A DNA stretch of 64,000 nt. It comes from Cyclobacteriaceae bacterium (lineage in GTDB: Bacteria > Bacteroidota > Bacteroidia > Cytophagales > Cyclobacteriaceae). Shown piece by piece: positions 44,182-53,243 of the stretch (the first letter of the stretch is position 1; each line of letters starts with the position of its first letter). The notes beneath the pieces were generated by a model. The model saw nothing but the letters and a program-made list of their open reading frames with translations, was not told where the DNA came from and did not search any database. The position numbers and the translations under genes were made by a program. The stretch is taken from the NCBI GenBank assembly GCA_023151255.1, contig JAKLJG010000004.1:245388-309387 (forward strand), given 5' to 3'.

Positions 44182-45222
44182 CTAAGCAACAGCCGCCTTA
44201 TACTTCCGGTAAACAGCCAATCCCTCTCTAAGGCTGGGGTATTTAATTCCGTGCTTTGCATGATGTACACTTATGTTGTACATCTCGTCCCAATGTCGAA
44301 AGATGGTCCGCCAGGCTTCGATTAAGGAAAAGCCAGGTTCGTAGATGTGGGCCGGCTCAGCCCCGCAACCATTTAATTCAAGGATTTTTATACGCCCCTG
44401 ATAAAGCGCTTCCAGGTTTTCGCAGCGCAAATCAAACCGGCCGAAATAAAATCCATCAATTTGCTTACTGATATTATCAAAACTGCGTTCCAGTTCGGGC
44501 GTAATGTGGTGCACTCCGTTAATAAATTTTGTGCCAAGGCAATGGTTGCCGATGGAGTTGATTTCCCAGGTTTCACCGGGCGCAAGGATGGTTTCCAGGT
44601 TATCTTGGTATTTCACGCGTAAGCGTTCCCACTGCAATTTTGACCGGTCATTGTCAAGAATCAGGTCACGTAACGTTCGCCTGCCATCGCCTGTAACGGT
44701 TAGCATCTCCTTCAGGTTAAGCGAGGTTATCCGCCCGGTTGTTTCCGTTGGTATACGTATGTAAAACACGCCACACTCAACAGGCAGGTCAACCAACTCC
44801 TGGATAATAAAATCAACTTTGATCTTTTTACAGTAAGCCTTTACATCATCGGCAGAAAAAATGCGCTCCACCATAAAGCCGCGCTCACCGACATCAGGTT
44901 TAAAAACCAGTGGAAATTTGAGTCCGTTTTGTTCAAGTTGCCGCAACACCTGTTCGGGCGAAACCGGGGATTTCATCAGCAGCATGTTGGGCCGCAGATG
45001 CGCGGGTATTTTCAACAGAATATCATATTTAGACTCACCAAACATACCCCCCATGGGAATACCCGGATTGGATGCCGCAAAAAACATGAACGACCGGGCC
45101 TTGGCCGATAACCAAAGCCAGTACAGCATTACCGGAAACTGAAAAATTTCGAATGGCCAGTATTCCCAGCTTTTTAATCGGATAAAAAAATTGCTGTTCA
45201 GGATGCTTCGGAAGAGGCGCAT
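44182..45222 (-). CDS. ATP-grasp fold protein
   Basis: 346 residues, soluble apart from a hydrophobic patch near residue 25-40. The ATP-grasp features are seen: FPLVFKPDVGERG (ATP-binding loop), IIQELVD (hinge), EINSIGNHCLGTK and the late FGRFDLRCENLEA with KILELNGCGAEPAH (metal-binding Asp, Glu and Asn). The substrate is unknown; the enzyme should join a carboxylate to an amine or thiol. It follows the DinB gene directly and is probably co-transcribed with it. Confidence 0.75.
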   Translation of the reverse strand: MRLFRSILNSNFFIRLKSWEYWPFEIFQFPVMLYWLWLSAKARSFMFFAASNPGIPMGGMFGESKYDILLKIPAHLRPNMLLMKSPVSPEQVLRQLEQNGLKFPLVFKPDVGERGFMVERIFSADDVKAYCKKIKVDFIIQELVDLPVECGVFYIRIPTETTGRITSLNLKEMLTVTGDGRRTLRDLILDNDRSKLQWERLRVKYQDNLETILAPGETWEINSIGNHCLGTKFINGVHHITPELERSFDNISKQIDGFYFGRFDLRCENLEALYQGRIKILELNGCGAEPAHIYEPGFSLIEAWRTIFRHWDEMYNISVHHAKHGIKYPSLREGLAVYRKYKAAVA

Positions 45223-45741
45223 TCAGGATGAAGCCAGAGCGGTTTTTTCCTGGTACCGAATGGTGGAAGCGGCAATACCAAATTCAGCCGGCAAGGTAAC
45301 ATAGGGGGCTACTTCGCGAATACCGATTTTCATGATGGCCATGTGGTGCACGGCATGTTCGATGTTATACACCAGCTCGCGGGCAAAGTTAGTTTGCACA
45401 ACAGTGGCTTCATCGTTTTTCAGATCGTAGCCCACTTCAAGTTGCAGGGGCTTGTCGGGTTGCTGAGTTGCTACGAAATCCTTGATCCGGTTAAGTGTTG
45501 ATAATGCAATATACTTATCGCTTTCGATCAGCTTATCGTGTTGCCGCTTATCATAATTTACAACTCCCTTTTCGTACCCGTTTTCAAGGCAAATAAAAAA
45601 TTCAAGTGTATGCCTGAGGTGCTGCCCGATCGTACTGTTGCCGAGTGTTGTAACAGGTTTCGAAAAATCCTGCGGGGTAATCTGTTCAACCAGACCCGTA
45701 AGCTGCTCCAATATGTTGCAGCAGGCGGTAGTAAGCTTCAT
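45223..45741 (-). CDS. DinB family protein
   Basis: 172 residues. Family features: GQHLRHTLEFFICLENGY with the first His, and NIEHAVHHMAIMKIGIRE with the HxxxHH-type cluster. A metal-dependent enzyme of unknown substrate; third DinB gene of the window. Its stop abuts the ATG of the ATP-grasp gene. TATCTTTG element at 45760-45767 is a good promoter candidate. Confidence 0.8.
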   Translation of the reverse strand: MKLTTACCNILEQLTGLVEQITPQDFSKPVTTLGNSTIGQHLRHTLEFFICLENGYEKGVVNYDKRQHDKLIESDKYIALSTLNRIKDFVATQQPDKPLQLEVGYDLKNDEATVVQTNFARELVYNIEHAVHHMAIMKIGIREVAPYVTLPAEFGIAASTIRYQEKTALASS

Positions 45742-45759
45742 AGGTGTATGTAGATTCTA

Positions 45760-45767
45760 CAAAGATA
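45760..45767 (-). promoter_or_regulatory. -7 element (TATCTTTG) of the DinB/ATP-grasp operon
   Basis: Perfect TAnnTTTG on the minus strand, 18 bases ahead of the ATG at 45741. A TTG lies 15 bases further upstream, slightly short of the usual spacing. Confidence 0.5.
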
Positions 45768-45819
45768 ACGTAAAAGCAAACTCAAAATAAAAGGATTTAC
45801 CCGGACATATTTTTTTCTG

Positions 45820-46275
45820 CTAACGGATGATTTTAGCCCAATTCCGGTCGGCCGCTTCTTTCAACTGCTTTTCATTTTTGTTCCAGGTAGTAAGGGTATT
45901 GTTTGTCCAGAAATTATAGAACAGGTAAACCTTGCCGTCAATGATTTTAAATGTCTCCGGGTCAATTTTTACTTTTTCCCCGCTTTCGCCCATGGCATAG
46001 GCGCACCAGCCGCCATAAGCAGGCTCATATTTCTCGGGATCAGCCTTGAATTTTTCCAGATTGGCCTGTGAAATGAACCGATAGGTCACTCCCTTGTAGC
46101 GGTGTTGTATATCCTCCCTGCCTTGTTGAGGTTTACCTGTGAAATAGCTAACAGGATCGTATCCTTGCACTGCCAGATCATTTTTCAGGTTAAATTGCTT
46201 TACTCGCTTATCATCGCTTTGCGAGTAACCAACACCAACTGTTAACAAAAGCAAAACAATTAATGATACCTTCAT
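45820..46275 (-). CDS. YHS domain protein, exported
   Basis: 151 residues, signal peptide 1-18. The YHS motif region is seen in AVQGYDPVSYFTGKPQQG and FKADPEKYEPAYGGWCAYA with a conserved Cys. Many such proteins occur near copper or other metal systems, and the domain is thought to bind metal. No metal genes are adjacent here. Confidence 0.8.
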   Translation of the reverse strand: MKVSLIVLLLLTVGVGYSQSDDKRVKQFNLKNDLAVQGYDPVSYFTGKPQQGREDIQHRYKGVTYRFISQANLEKFKADPEKYEPAYGGWCAYAMGESGEKVKIDPETFKIIDGKVYLFYNFWTNNTLTTWNKNEKQLKEAADRNWAKIIR

Positions 46276-46347
46276 ACTATTTCCGTTTTAGCCAGCAAAA
46301 ATGGAGACAATTCGGGCACCAAAATGTCGCAGAGATTACAAAGACAA

Positions 46348-46815
46348 TTATCCGTGGAACTGAGTTTTTATTTCCTTCCACACCAGGTCAGGCTCATATC
46401 CCTTTGCGATGAGCGATTTAGCCACTTTATCGCGCAGCCTGTATGGATTACCTTCGGCTGTCTCTCTTATTTTCTTTCTAATCAGCCTTACCAACGTCTG
46501 GCCGTATTCCTGATCATCAATCTCTTTCAACCCAATACGGATGCACGTAGCGGTAAGGCCGCGGGCTTCCAGTTCATGCATAATTTTCAGTCGGCCCCAT
46601 TTCTTTAAACGGAATTTACCTCCGGCAAACGCTTTGGCAAAACGCTCTTCATTGATAAAGCCTTCGGTGATCAGGTGAGCGATCAATTCATCAACCTGGG
46701 CTGAACGCAGGCCCAACTCATACAACTTATTTTTTACTTCCTGGTGGCAACGTTCTTGGTAGGCACAATACCTGTAAATTTTCTTTTTGGCTTCCTCGAA
46801 TGTACTATCCTTCAT
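46348..46815 (-). CDS. recX: RecX regulatory protein
   Basis: 155 residues, typical length. The three tandem three-helix repeats expected are seen, for example KKIYRYCAYQERCHQEVKNK, DELIAHLITEGFINEERFAKAF and KSLIAKGYEPDLVWKEI. RecX binds RecA filaments and limits their activity. Start ATG 46815. Confidence 0.85.
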   Translation of the reverse strand: MKDSTFEEAKKKIYRYCAYQERCHQEVKNKLYELGLRSAQVDELIAHLITEGFINEERFAKAFAGGKFRLKKWGRLKIMHELEARGLTATCIRIGLKEIDDQEYGQTLVRLIRKKIRETAEGNPYRLRDKVAKSLIAKGYEPDLVWKEIKTQFHG

Positions 46816-46838
46816 GCTGCCAAAAGCAACCTGATTCT

Positions 46839-47315
46839 TTATTTAATGTATCCCTTTGTTTTCAGGATGCTCGCCAGAAATTTGCGCTCGTTTTCGGTGT
46901 TGAAAATTTTAAACGGCAGGTAAATAAGCTGAGCTTTACTAACAAAAAGCACAAAATAATCCTTGCCGATGGCGGCTCGCTTTATCTGATCCCACTTTAG
47001 CGGCATGCCTTCGCGCGGGTTAAGTTTCATAACAAGTTGCTGGCTGGTTATTTCGTATGAGAACTTTTCAAAGAGCATTTTGCCCTGCTCCAGTTGAGTT
47101 ACGCCAAAAAACTGTATCCACCAAAATAGAACATAAAGCCCCAACCCGATAATGGCCACAATAAACCACCAGATGCTCGGTATCCAGAAGTAGCAGGCGC
47201 TGATAGCTGCGGCAGCCAACACGGCAATCCAACCTTGTTGCTTCAGTACACTTTTTAGCGCCAGGCGGATGTAGGTTTTCTTTTCGAGTTTATAATTTTT
47301 TGTTTTAACAATCAT
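46839..47315 (-). CDS. YcxB-like membrane protein
   Basis: 158 residues. Two membrane helices (about 31-49 and 52-73) with an N-terminal and C-terminal soluble part; the C-terminal EMPLKWDQIKRAAIGKDYFVLFVS-type strand pattern fits YcxB-like C-terminal domains (here GMPLKWDQIKRAAIGKDYF). Function unknown. It lies between nadC and recX on the same strand, so it is probably in a nadC-ycxB-recX unit. Confidence 0.55.
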   Translation of the reverse strand: MIVKTKNYKLEKKTYIRLALKSVLKQQGWIAVLAAAAISACYFWIPSIWWFIVAIIGLGLYVLFWWIQFFGVTQLEQGKMLFEKFSYEITSQQLVMKLNPREGMPLKWDQIKRAAIGKDYFVLFVSKAQLIYLPFKIFNTENERKFLASILKTKGYIK

Positions 47316-47334
47316 ATCATCTAATCCACATCGG

Positions 47335-48195
47335 TTACGAATATACCTTCAAACTCATATCAAGGCTTTTTGCTGAATGGGTAAGGCTTCCCACCGAGAT
47401 AAAATCAACACCACACGCTGCCACCGCACGGATCGATTGCTCGGTAATGCCTCCGCTGGCTTCCGTAAGGCATTGACCGTTAACCAAGCTAACAGCCTGT
47501 TTCATATCGGCAATGCTCATGTTATCCAACATAATGATGTCCACACCGCCACTCGCCAGCACTTGTTTCACTTCATCCAGGTTTCGAACCTCCACTTCAA
47601 TTTTTAAGTTGAGATTACGGGCGCGAAGATACGTTTTTGCCCGATTGATCGCCTCCCCCACGCCCCCGGCCATATCAATGTGGTTGTCTTTAAGCATAAC
47701 CATATCGTATAGCCCGATGCGATGGTTGTGCCCCCCGCCAATGGTAACCGCCCATTTTTCCAGCAGGCGGAAGTTGGGCGTTGTTTTTCGTGTATCCAGC
47801 ACACGGGCGTGTGTGCCTTCAATACTGTCAGCCAGCTTTCGGGTTGCCGTAGCAATACCGCTCATGCGCTGCATGCAGTTAAGCACCAGCCGCTCGGTAG
47901 TAAGGATGGACCGCGCACGTCCGCTTACAGTAAAAGCTATATCTCCGGGCTGCACGCGGTCACCATCCTGGTGGAGCATGGTAAGGGATAAGGATGAATC
48001 ATACCGTGAAAAGATTTCTTTTGCCACATCCACCCCGGCCAGAATACCCGGCTCTTTTATCAACAGGCGAGCGGTGGTTTGCTTGCCGGCATCAACTGCG
48101 GCAAGCGTTGAATGATCTCCGTTGCCAACGTCTTCGGCAAGGGCTGCTTGTACAAACTGGGCAAGAAACTGTTCGGTAATATACGGTGGCCGCAC
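47335..48195 (-). CDS. nadC: Nicotinate-nucleotide diphosphorylase (carboxylating)
   Basis: 286 residues from GTG 48195, normal length. Quinolinate phosphoribosyltransferase that makes nicotinate mononucleotide, CO2 and PPi from quinolinate and PRPP in NAD synthesis. The N-terminal domain has EDVGNGDHSTLA and KEPGILAGV; the barrel has NCMQRMSGIAT, LDTRKTTPNFR, HNHRIGLYD, KDNHI, EVEVRNLDE and EASGGI. All fit NadC closely. No nadA or nadB is in the window. Confidence 0.92.
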   Translation of the reverse strand: MRPPYITEQFLAQFVQAALAEDVGNGDHSTLAAVDAGKQTTARLLIKEPGILAGVDVAKEIFSRYDSSLSLTMLHQDGDRVQPGDIAFTVSGRARSILTTERLVLNCMQRMSGIATATRKLADSIEGTHARVLDTRKTTPNFRLLEKWAVTIGGGHNHRIGLYDMVMLKDNHIDMAGGVGEAINRAKTYLRARNLNLKIEVEVRNLDEVKQVLASGGVDIIMLDNMSIADMKQAVSLVNGQCLTEASGGITEQSIRAVAACGVDFISVGSLTHSAKSLDMSLKVYS

Positions 48196-48227
48196 TACGC
48201 AAAAATAGAGGGCCCCGGGCAGGAAGG

Positions 48228-48620
48228 CTATTGCTTCACAAAAGAAATTTCCTGGATGACCTGTTGATTATCGGTTGTTTTAAGCTTCATCCAAACACGG
48301 TAGATTTCGCTCTGGCTTTTGTATTGGCCAATGGCAAACGGCTGGCCGCCTTTAGACTGGCCCTGATGAATAATGCTAAATTCGCTGGGGGGGTGCGCTT
48401 TAAAAAAATCACGCAATACAAACTCCGCCTGTGCCTTACTGTAATTCTCCACCTTTCCTTCAATGGTCACATCCACCGTTGGATTTAAGAATTTAGTAAG
48501 CTCCTTTGCGCTACCCGCTTTAATGGTTTCGGTAATCTGGGCAATAACATCTGCTGGTTGTGCAACCGATGTAGAACCGATAACCATCATGATAATTAAA
48601 ATCGACAATGCCCTTAACAT
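48228..48620 (-). CDS. DUF4783 domain protein, exported
   Basis: 130 residues from ATG 48620 (signal peptide 1-20, ends SVA before QPA). DUF4783 is an NTF2/SnoaL-like small domain of unknown function found in Bacteroidota. A TAATTTTG promoter element lies at 48637-48644. It is upstream of nadC by 32 bp and may be in the same unit. A TTG at 48629 is an unlikely start. Confidence 0.75.
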   Translation of the reverse strand: MLRALSILIIMMVIGSTSVAQPADVIAQITETIKAGSAKELTKFLNPTVDVTIEGKVENYSKAQAEFVLRDFFKAHPPSEFSIIHQGQSKGGQPFAIGQYKSQSEIYRVWMKLKTTDNQQVIQEISFVKQ

Positions 48621-48636
48621 AACATGCAAATTAACC

Positions 48637-48644
48637 CAAAATTA
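48637..48644 (-). promoter_or_regulatory. -7 element (TAATTTTG) of the DUF4783 gene
   Basis: Perfect TAnnTTTG on the minus strand 16 bases ahead of ATG 48620, supporting that start. Confidence 0.45.
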
Positions 48645-48752
48645 TGCCATAACGAATGGAATCTTAACCGGAATTAATTGGTTAAGAACCAGACCCGTAA
48701 GCATACATGCTCACAAAGAACACAGGTAACCCCTTTGGTGGGGCATAACCGG

Positions 48753-48760
48753 TATATTTG
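48753..48760 (+). promoter_or_regulatory. -7 element (TATATTTG) of gpmI
   Basis: Perfect TAnnTTTG, 18 bases before the ATG at 48779. TTG at 48735-48737 gives a spacer of 15, a little short. It probably serves gpmI and the following lipoprotein, ABC and Fur genes. Confidence 0.5.
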
Positions 48761-48778
48761 GGTTTTAATTAATTCGGA

Positions 48779-50305
48779 ATGAATAAGAAGGTACTCCTGA
48801 TGATACTGGATGGGTGGGGTATAGCTGCTAATAAGAAAGTATCGGCTATTGACCAGGCCCATACTCCGTTTATGGATTCGCTTTATCCCAAATACCCTAA
48901 CAGCCGGCTGAAAGCTTCCGGCCTTGCTGTTGGCCTGCCCGAAGGGCAAATGGGCAATTCCGAAGTGGGGCACATGAACATAGGGGCCGGCCGGGTTGTT
49001 TACCAGGATTTGGTACGCATCAACAAAGCCATTGATGAGAAGGAACTTGATACTAATCCGGTAATAAACGAGGCATTTACCTACGCCCTGAAAAATAATA
49101 AGAATGTACACTTTATCGGCCTGGTTTCTGATGGAGGCGTGCACTCGCATATTCATCACCTCAAAGGCCTCTGTACTATTGCGCATAACAAGGGCATTAA
49201 AAATCTTTTCATCCATGCGTTTACCGATGGCCGCGATACCGATCCGAAAAGTGGCCTTGGCTTTTTAAGCGATCTGCAAAAGCACCTTGCCAAAACATCG
49301 GGCAGAATTGCCAGTATAATCGGACGCTACTATGCCATGGACCGCGACAGGCGCTGGGAGCGTATTAAACTTGCGTACGATTTGCTTGTGCACGGACAGG
49401 GGAAAGCAGTTGCTGATCCGCTTCGGGGGGTGGAGCAATCCTACTCCGAAAACATTACCGATGAATTCATCAAACCCATTGTAGTTGTTGAACAGGGCAA
49501 ACCGGTAGCCGTAATTAAAGAAGGTGATGTAGTGTTGTGCTTTAACTTTCGCACCGACCGCGGACGGCAGATAACTATGGCATTAACCCAGCAGGATTTC
49601 CATGAACAAAACATGGCTGCTCTGAAACTTTACTACATTACCCTGACCAACTACGATGACACGTTCAGGGACGTAAAAATCATTTTTGATAAAGATAATC
49701 TGACGAATACACTTGGGGAAGTGCTGGCGCTGCATGGCAAAAAACAAATACGCATTGCCGAAACCGAAAAGTACCCGCATGTTACCTTCTTTTTCTCCGG
49801 TGGCCGGGAAGAAATCTTTCCGGGCGAATCGCGCATACTTTGCCCTTCGCCAAAGGTGGCTACCTATGATCTGAAGCCGGAGATGAGCGCCCATGATATT
49901 AAAGACAAAATCATTCCGGAACTTGAAAAAAAAGAAGCAGATTTTATTTGCCTCAACTTTGCCAATCCGGATATGGTAGGCCATACCGGTGTGTTTGAGG
50001 CGGCTGTAAAAGCCTGCGAAACGGTTGACTTCTGTGCCGGCAAGGTTACCGAATCGGCACTGAAGAACGGGTACACTACTTTTATAATCGCTGATCATGG
50101 TAATGCCGACTGTATGATTAATGATGACGGCTCGCCCAACACCGCGCACACCACCAGCCTAGTGCCATGTATCCTGGTGGATCCGGCATATACAGGAAAA
50201 ATTAAGGATGGAAAACTGGGCGATCTGGCACCAACCATTTTAACGCTAATGGGATTACCCCTTCCAACAGAAATGACCGGCCATGTGCTTATTGAAGCAA
50301 ATTAA
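48779..50305 (+). CDS. gpmI: 2,3-bisphosphoglycerate-independent phosphoglycerate mutase
   Basis: 508 residues, full length. Manganese-dependent enzyme interconverting 3- and 2-phosphoglycerate in glycolysis. D11 in LMILDGWG and S61 in MGNSEVGHMNIGAG form the metal and phosphoserine site; TDGRDTDPKSG, GRYYAMDRDRRWER, NFRTDRGRQ and the late HGNADCMI and NTAHTTSLVP complete the active site. First gene of an overlapping operon with lipoprotein, ABC and Fur genes. Confidence 0.95.
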   Translation: MNKKVLLMILDGWGIAANKKVSAIDQAHTPFMDSLYPKYPNSRLKASGLAVGLPEGQMGNSEVGHMNIGAGRVVYQDLVRINKAIDEKELDTNPVINEAFTYALKNNKNVHFIGLVSDGGVHSHIHHLKGLCTIAHNKGIKNLFIHAFTDGRDTDPKSGLGFLSDLQKHLAKTSGRIASIIGRYYAMDRDRRWERIKLAYDLLVHGQGKAVADPLRGVEQSYSENITDEFIKPIVVVEQGKPVAVIKEGDVVLCFNFRTDRGRQITMALTQQDFHEQNMAALKLYYITLTNYDDTFRDVKIIFDKDNLTNTLGEVLALHGKKQIRIAETEKYPHVTFFFSGGREEIFPGESRILCPSPKVATYDLKPEMSAHDIKDKIIPELEKKEADFICLNFANPDMVGHTGVFEAAVKACETVDFCAGKVTESALKNGYTTFIIADHGNADCMINDDGSPNTAHTTSLVPCILVDPAYTGKIKDGKLGDLAPTILTLMGLPLPTEMTGHVLIEAN

Positions 50306-50906
50306 TTTTTTTATGTATGCGGGGGCTATTCTGATTGCTTCATCCTGCAGGCAAACCGGAGGTGAAGCATCAACCTATTACCCGGTTGACAGCCTTATTC
50401 ATGCCCAGGCACACCAACTTGCATTGTGGCAGGCCATGCTTACCAAGCAGGCACAAATTAATGGTGTTAACGAAAAAACCTCTTTTACACCAGCCGATTC
50501 AACAGCCTGGCTAAACGAACTTGATATTTTTACCACACTTAATGCCATCAACAAACCGGTATTCAGGGGTTATTATACTGTAACCATTGAGCCCGATAGC
50601 GAGAGTAACCTCACAGTTTGTACCTATACGGCAACAACCGGTTTACCGGTAGCCTGGCTGAAATTATTGTATCAGGATAATCTGGAGAATATCAGGGGCC
50701 TTGAGGCCCTTTACCGCGAAGAAAGTTCTTTAATGAAAGGCACACGTATGCTGGTGATGCAGTTTCAGGAAGTAAACAATAAAATCAGCCTTACTTACTA
50801 CTCTATAGAAGGCGGGCAGGAAATGTTCCTGGGAAAGCCCGTTGAGTTTACGCTTACAGGCACTGTAACGATACCATCATGGCAAGAACCAAGCGCCAAC
50901 CACTAA
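50283..50906 (+). CDS. Hypothetical lipoprotein, about 207 residues
   Basis: ATG 50283 overlaps gpmI by 23 bp; ATG 50313 is an alternative just before the hydrophobic stretch. Lipobox in LIASSCRQT. The mature part shows a mixed alpha/beta pattern with no domain I recognise. It overlaps the ABC transporter gene by 28 bp, so expression is linked to it. It may be an envelope partner of that transporter; that is inference. Confidence 0.6.
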   Translation: MCLLKQINFFMYAGAILIASSCRQTGGEASTYYPVDSLIHAQAHQLALWQAMLTKQAQINGVNEKTSFTPADSTAWLNELDIFTTLNAINKPVFRGYYTVTIEPDSESNLTVCTYTATTGLPVAWLKLLYQDNLENIRGLEALYREESSLMKGTRMLVMQFQEVNNKISLTYYSIEGGQEMFLGKPVEFTLTGTVTIPSWQEPSANH

Positions 50907-52675
50907 GTAAAGAAGATAAGCGGGCGATCAATCCGTCAAACCTGAAAAAACTTTTCGGAATTTTCCGCTTTGTATGGCCTTACCGATGGCTGTTTATACT
51001 GGGGTTGATCTCCCTGGTGCTTTCGAGCGCCACACTGCTTTCGTTTCCTTATTTCGCAGGACAGTTGCTTGATGTAGCCTCCGGTAAACCGGTACCATAC
51101 TTCAACAGCATAAATCAGATAGCCGTTGTGTTGCTGCTCATCCTGTTTGTACAGGCCATTTTTTCGTTTACGCGGGTTTATACTTTCAGTATTACCAGTG
51201 AGCGTACGCTGGCCGATTTGCGCAAGCGGGTTTACGAGAACATCATCTGGCAGCCTTTAAGCTTCTTCGACAACCGGAGGGTTGGTGAATTAATGAGCCG
51301 TATTACTTCAGACGTAAGCACGTTGCAGGATACATTTACATTTACGCTGGCCGAATTACTCCGCCAATCGCTTACACTCATATTGGGTGGCGTGATTATT
51401 TTTTATCTGGCCCCAACACTTACCGCATTTATGCTGCTTACCTTTCCGGTGTTGGTTGTACTTGCGCTGCTGTTCGGCCGGTACATCCGTAAGCTTTCAA
51501 AGAAAACACAAGACAAGTTGGCTGAGGCGAATGTGGTGGTTGAAGAATCGCTGCAATCCATCCAGGTTGTAAAGGCCTTTACCAACGAGTTGTTCGAAAT
51601 AATCCGTTACAGCAAATCATTGGGCGAAGTGGTAACCGTTGCCGTGCGCACAGCCAAGTACCGCGGATTATTTATTTCGTTCTCCATTTTCGCTTTGTTC
51701 GGTGGCATTGTTGCCGTAGGTTGGTTTGGAGCCACCCAGGTTCAAAACGGAACGCTGTCGGTCGGTATGCTTTTTTCGTTTATCATTTATACTTCATTCA
51801 TTGGTGGCTCCATTGCCGGGCTGGGCGATATCTATACGCAATTGCAGCGATCGATTGGTGCATCGGAGCGGCTACTGGAGCTAATGGAACAACCGGGAGA
51901 AGCCGATGGGGTTCAGCAGCCTCCGCTCCATTTACGGGGCACTATTCAATTCAGTAATGTATCATTTACGTATCCATCACGGCCTGATTTTCCCGTGCTC
52001 AAAAAACTAAATTTCCAAATTCAGCCGGGCGAAAAAGTTGCACTGGTTGGCAAAAGTGGCTCCGGCAAATCAACTATAATTAATCTGTTGATGCGCTTTT
52101 ATAACGCTACTTCCGGAGAGATAAGTGTGAATGGCAAAAACATAAATACCTATCCGCTTACGGCTTACCGCAGAAACCTGGGTATTGTACCCCAGGAAGT
52201 AATTCTGTTTGGCGGCACCATAAAAGAAAATATTGCCTACGGCAAAACCGGGGCTACAGATGAAGAGATTCGTGACGCAGCCCGCAAGGCCAACGCCCTG
52301 GAGTTTATTGAAAGTTTCCCTGAAAAGTTTGAAACCCGGGTGGGCGAGCGCGGCATAAAACTTTCCGGTGGTCAGCGGCAACGGATTGCCATTGCACGGG
52401 CTATACTAAAAGACCCTGCCATCCTGATATTGGATGAAGCCACCAGTTCGCTGGATGCGCACGCTGAAATACTGGTACAACAGGCCCTGGAGCAACTTAT
52501 GGCCGGCCGCACAACCATTATTATAGCGCACCGGCTAAGCACAATAAAAAAGGTTGACCGCATTTTTGTTATTAACCATGGCGAACTTGCAGAAATGGGC
52601 TCGCATAGTGAACTTTCGAAGTTGGATAACGGCTTGTACAAAAACCTGCTTAAGCTGCAACTTCACGAACAATGA
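50879..52675 (+). CDS. ABC exporter, fused permease and ATPase (MsbA/multidrug-type)
   Basis: 598 residues. Six-helix membrane domain (about 30-330) followed by the ATPase with Walker A GKSGSGKST, Q-loop VPQEVILF, signature LSGGQRQR, Walker B ILILDEATSSLD and His switch IIAHRLST. It works as a homodimer at the inner membrane, exporting lipids or drugs. It overlaps the lipoprotein gene ahead (28 bp) and the Fur-family gene behind (ATGA). Confidence 0.92.
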   Translation: MARTKRQPLSKEDKRAINPSNLKKLFGIFRFVWPYRWLFILGLISLVLSSATLLSFPYFAGQLLDVASGKPVPYFNSINQIAVVLLLILFVQAIFSFTRVYTFSITSERTLADLRKRVYENIIWQPLSFFDNRRVGELMSRITSDVSTLQDTFTFTLAELLRQSLTLILGGVIIFYLAPTLTAFMLLTFPVLVVLALLFGRYIRKLSKKTQDKLAEANVVVEESLQSIQVVKAFTNELFEIIRYSKSLGEVVTVAVRTAKYRGLFISFSIFALFGGIVAVGWFGATQVQNGTLSVGMLFSFIIYTSFIGGSIAGLGDIYTQLQRSIGASERLLELMEQPGEADGVQQPPLHLRGTIQFSNVSFTYPSRPDFPVLKKLNFQIQPGEKVALVGKSGSGKSTIINLLMRFYNATSGEISVNGKNINTYPLTAYRRNLGIVPQEVILFGGTIKENIAYGKTGATDEEIRDAARKANALEFIESFPEKFETRVGERGIKLSGGQRQRIAIARAILKDPAILILDEATSSLDAHAEILVQQALEQLMAGRTTIIIAHRLSTIKKVDRIFVINHGELAEMGSHSELSKLDNGLYKNLLKLQLHEQ

Positions 52676-53082
52676 CCGGTACAAAACAACTTCTGAAAGA
52701 CTACCACCTTCGGTTTACCCCAAGCCGCCAGGCTATTCTTGGTTTATTTCTTAAAAAGGACTTTGCGCTCTCACATGGCGATATTGAGAAGGCCGTGCCC
52801 AGCAGTTTTGACCGGGTAACCGTTTACCGAACTTTAAAAACTTTTCTGGACAAGGGCCTAATTCATAAAGTGCTGGATGATGAAGGTGGAATTAAGTATG
52901 CGTTATGTTCGGCAGCCTGCTCAGCAGCCGGTCATCACCACGACCATGTACATTTTAAGTGCACCGTATGCGGACAAACCAACTGCCTGAGTGTGGATAT
53001 CCCTTCGGTAAAACTCCCCCGGGGTTACAAAGCCGAAGAGTTCAACCTGCTCATTCAGGGCGTTTGCGAAAATTGTTCATGA
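52672..53082 (+). CDS. Fur family transcriptional regulator
   Basis: 136 residues, typical length. N-terminal winged helix (LRFTPSRQAILGLF, VTVYRTLKTFLDKGLIHKV) and dimerisation domain with a His-rich site HHHDHVHFKC, CxxC at CTVCG and a late CENCS, the structural zinc pair. Which metal it senses cannot be told from sequence (iron or zinc are likely). It is translationally coupled to the ABC gene. Confidence 0.85.
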   Translation: MTGTKQLLKDYHLRFTPSRQAILGLFLKKDFALSHGDIEKAVPSSFDRVTVYRTLKTFLDKGLIHKVLDDEGGIKYALCSAACSAAGHHHDHVHFKCTVCGQTNCLSVDIPSVKLPRGYKAEEFNLLIQGVCENCS

Positions 53083-53140
53083 ATTTAAAAAACAGAGGTT
53101 TCCTTAACCATTCATACCTGATTAATCGCGATACCGATTT

Positions 53141-53168
53141 TTGCCTTTGAAAAATAGTTGTACTTTTG
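53141..53168 (+). promoter_or_regulatory. Promoter of the terC gene
   Basis: TTG at 53141-53143 and TACTTTTG at 53161-53168 with a 17-base spacer. The transcript would start near 53173, giving a leader of about 70 bases before the TTG start. Confidence 0.5.
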
Positions 53169-53173
53169 AAATC

Positions 53174-53243
53174 TCCGGGGCTCTGAGTGCCTTGATAATG
53201 AAGGGTTTAGACCCGGCAAAAGAACCTTTGAAGACGAACGTAG
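53174..53243 (+). promoter_or_regulatory. Possible structured 5' leader of terC with an upstream small frame
   Basis: Between the promoter and the TTG start lie GGGT-TTAG-ACCC (a hairpin near 53203-53214) and CCGGG/CCCGG arms able to enclose it. An ATG at 53198 opens a 17-codon frame (MKGLDPAKEPLKTNVVG) whose stop at 53249-53251 overlaps the TTG start of terC in another frame. TerC/Alx genes are often controlled by manganese leaders, but I cannot fit this to the yybP-ykoY consensus. Confidence 0.35.

Noticed and set aside
53174..53243. A yybP-ykoY manganese riboswitch or a TPP riboswitch ahead of terC
   Set aside because: CTGAG and GGGG are present, but the other conserved blocks and spacing of either riboswitch do not fit. 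Only a generic structured leader is claimed.
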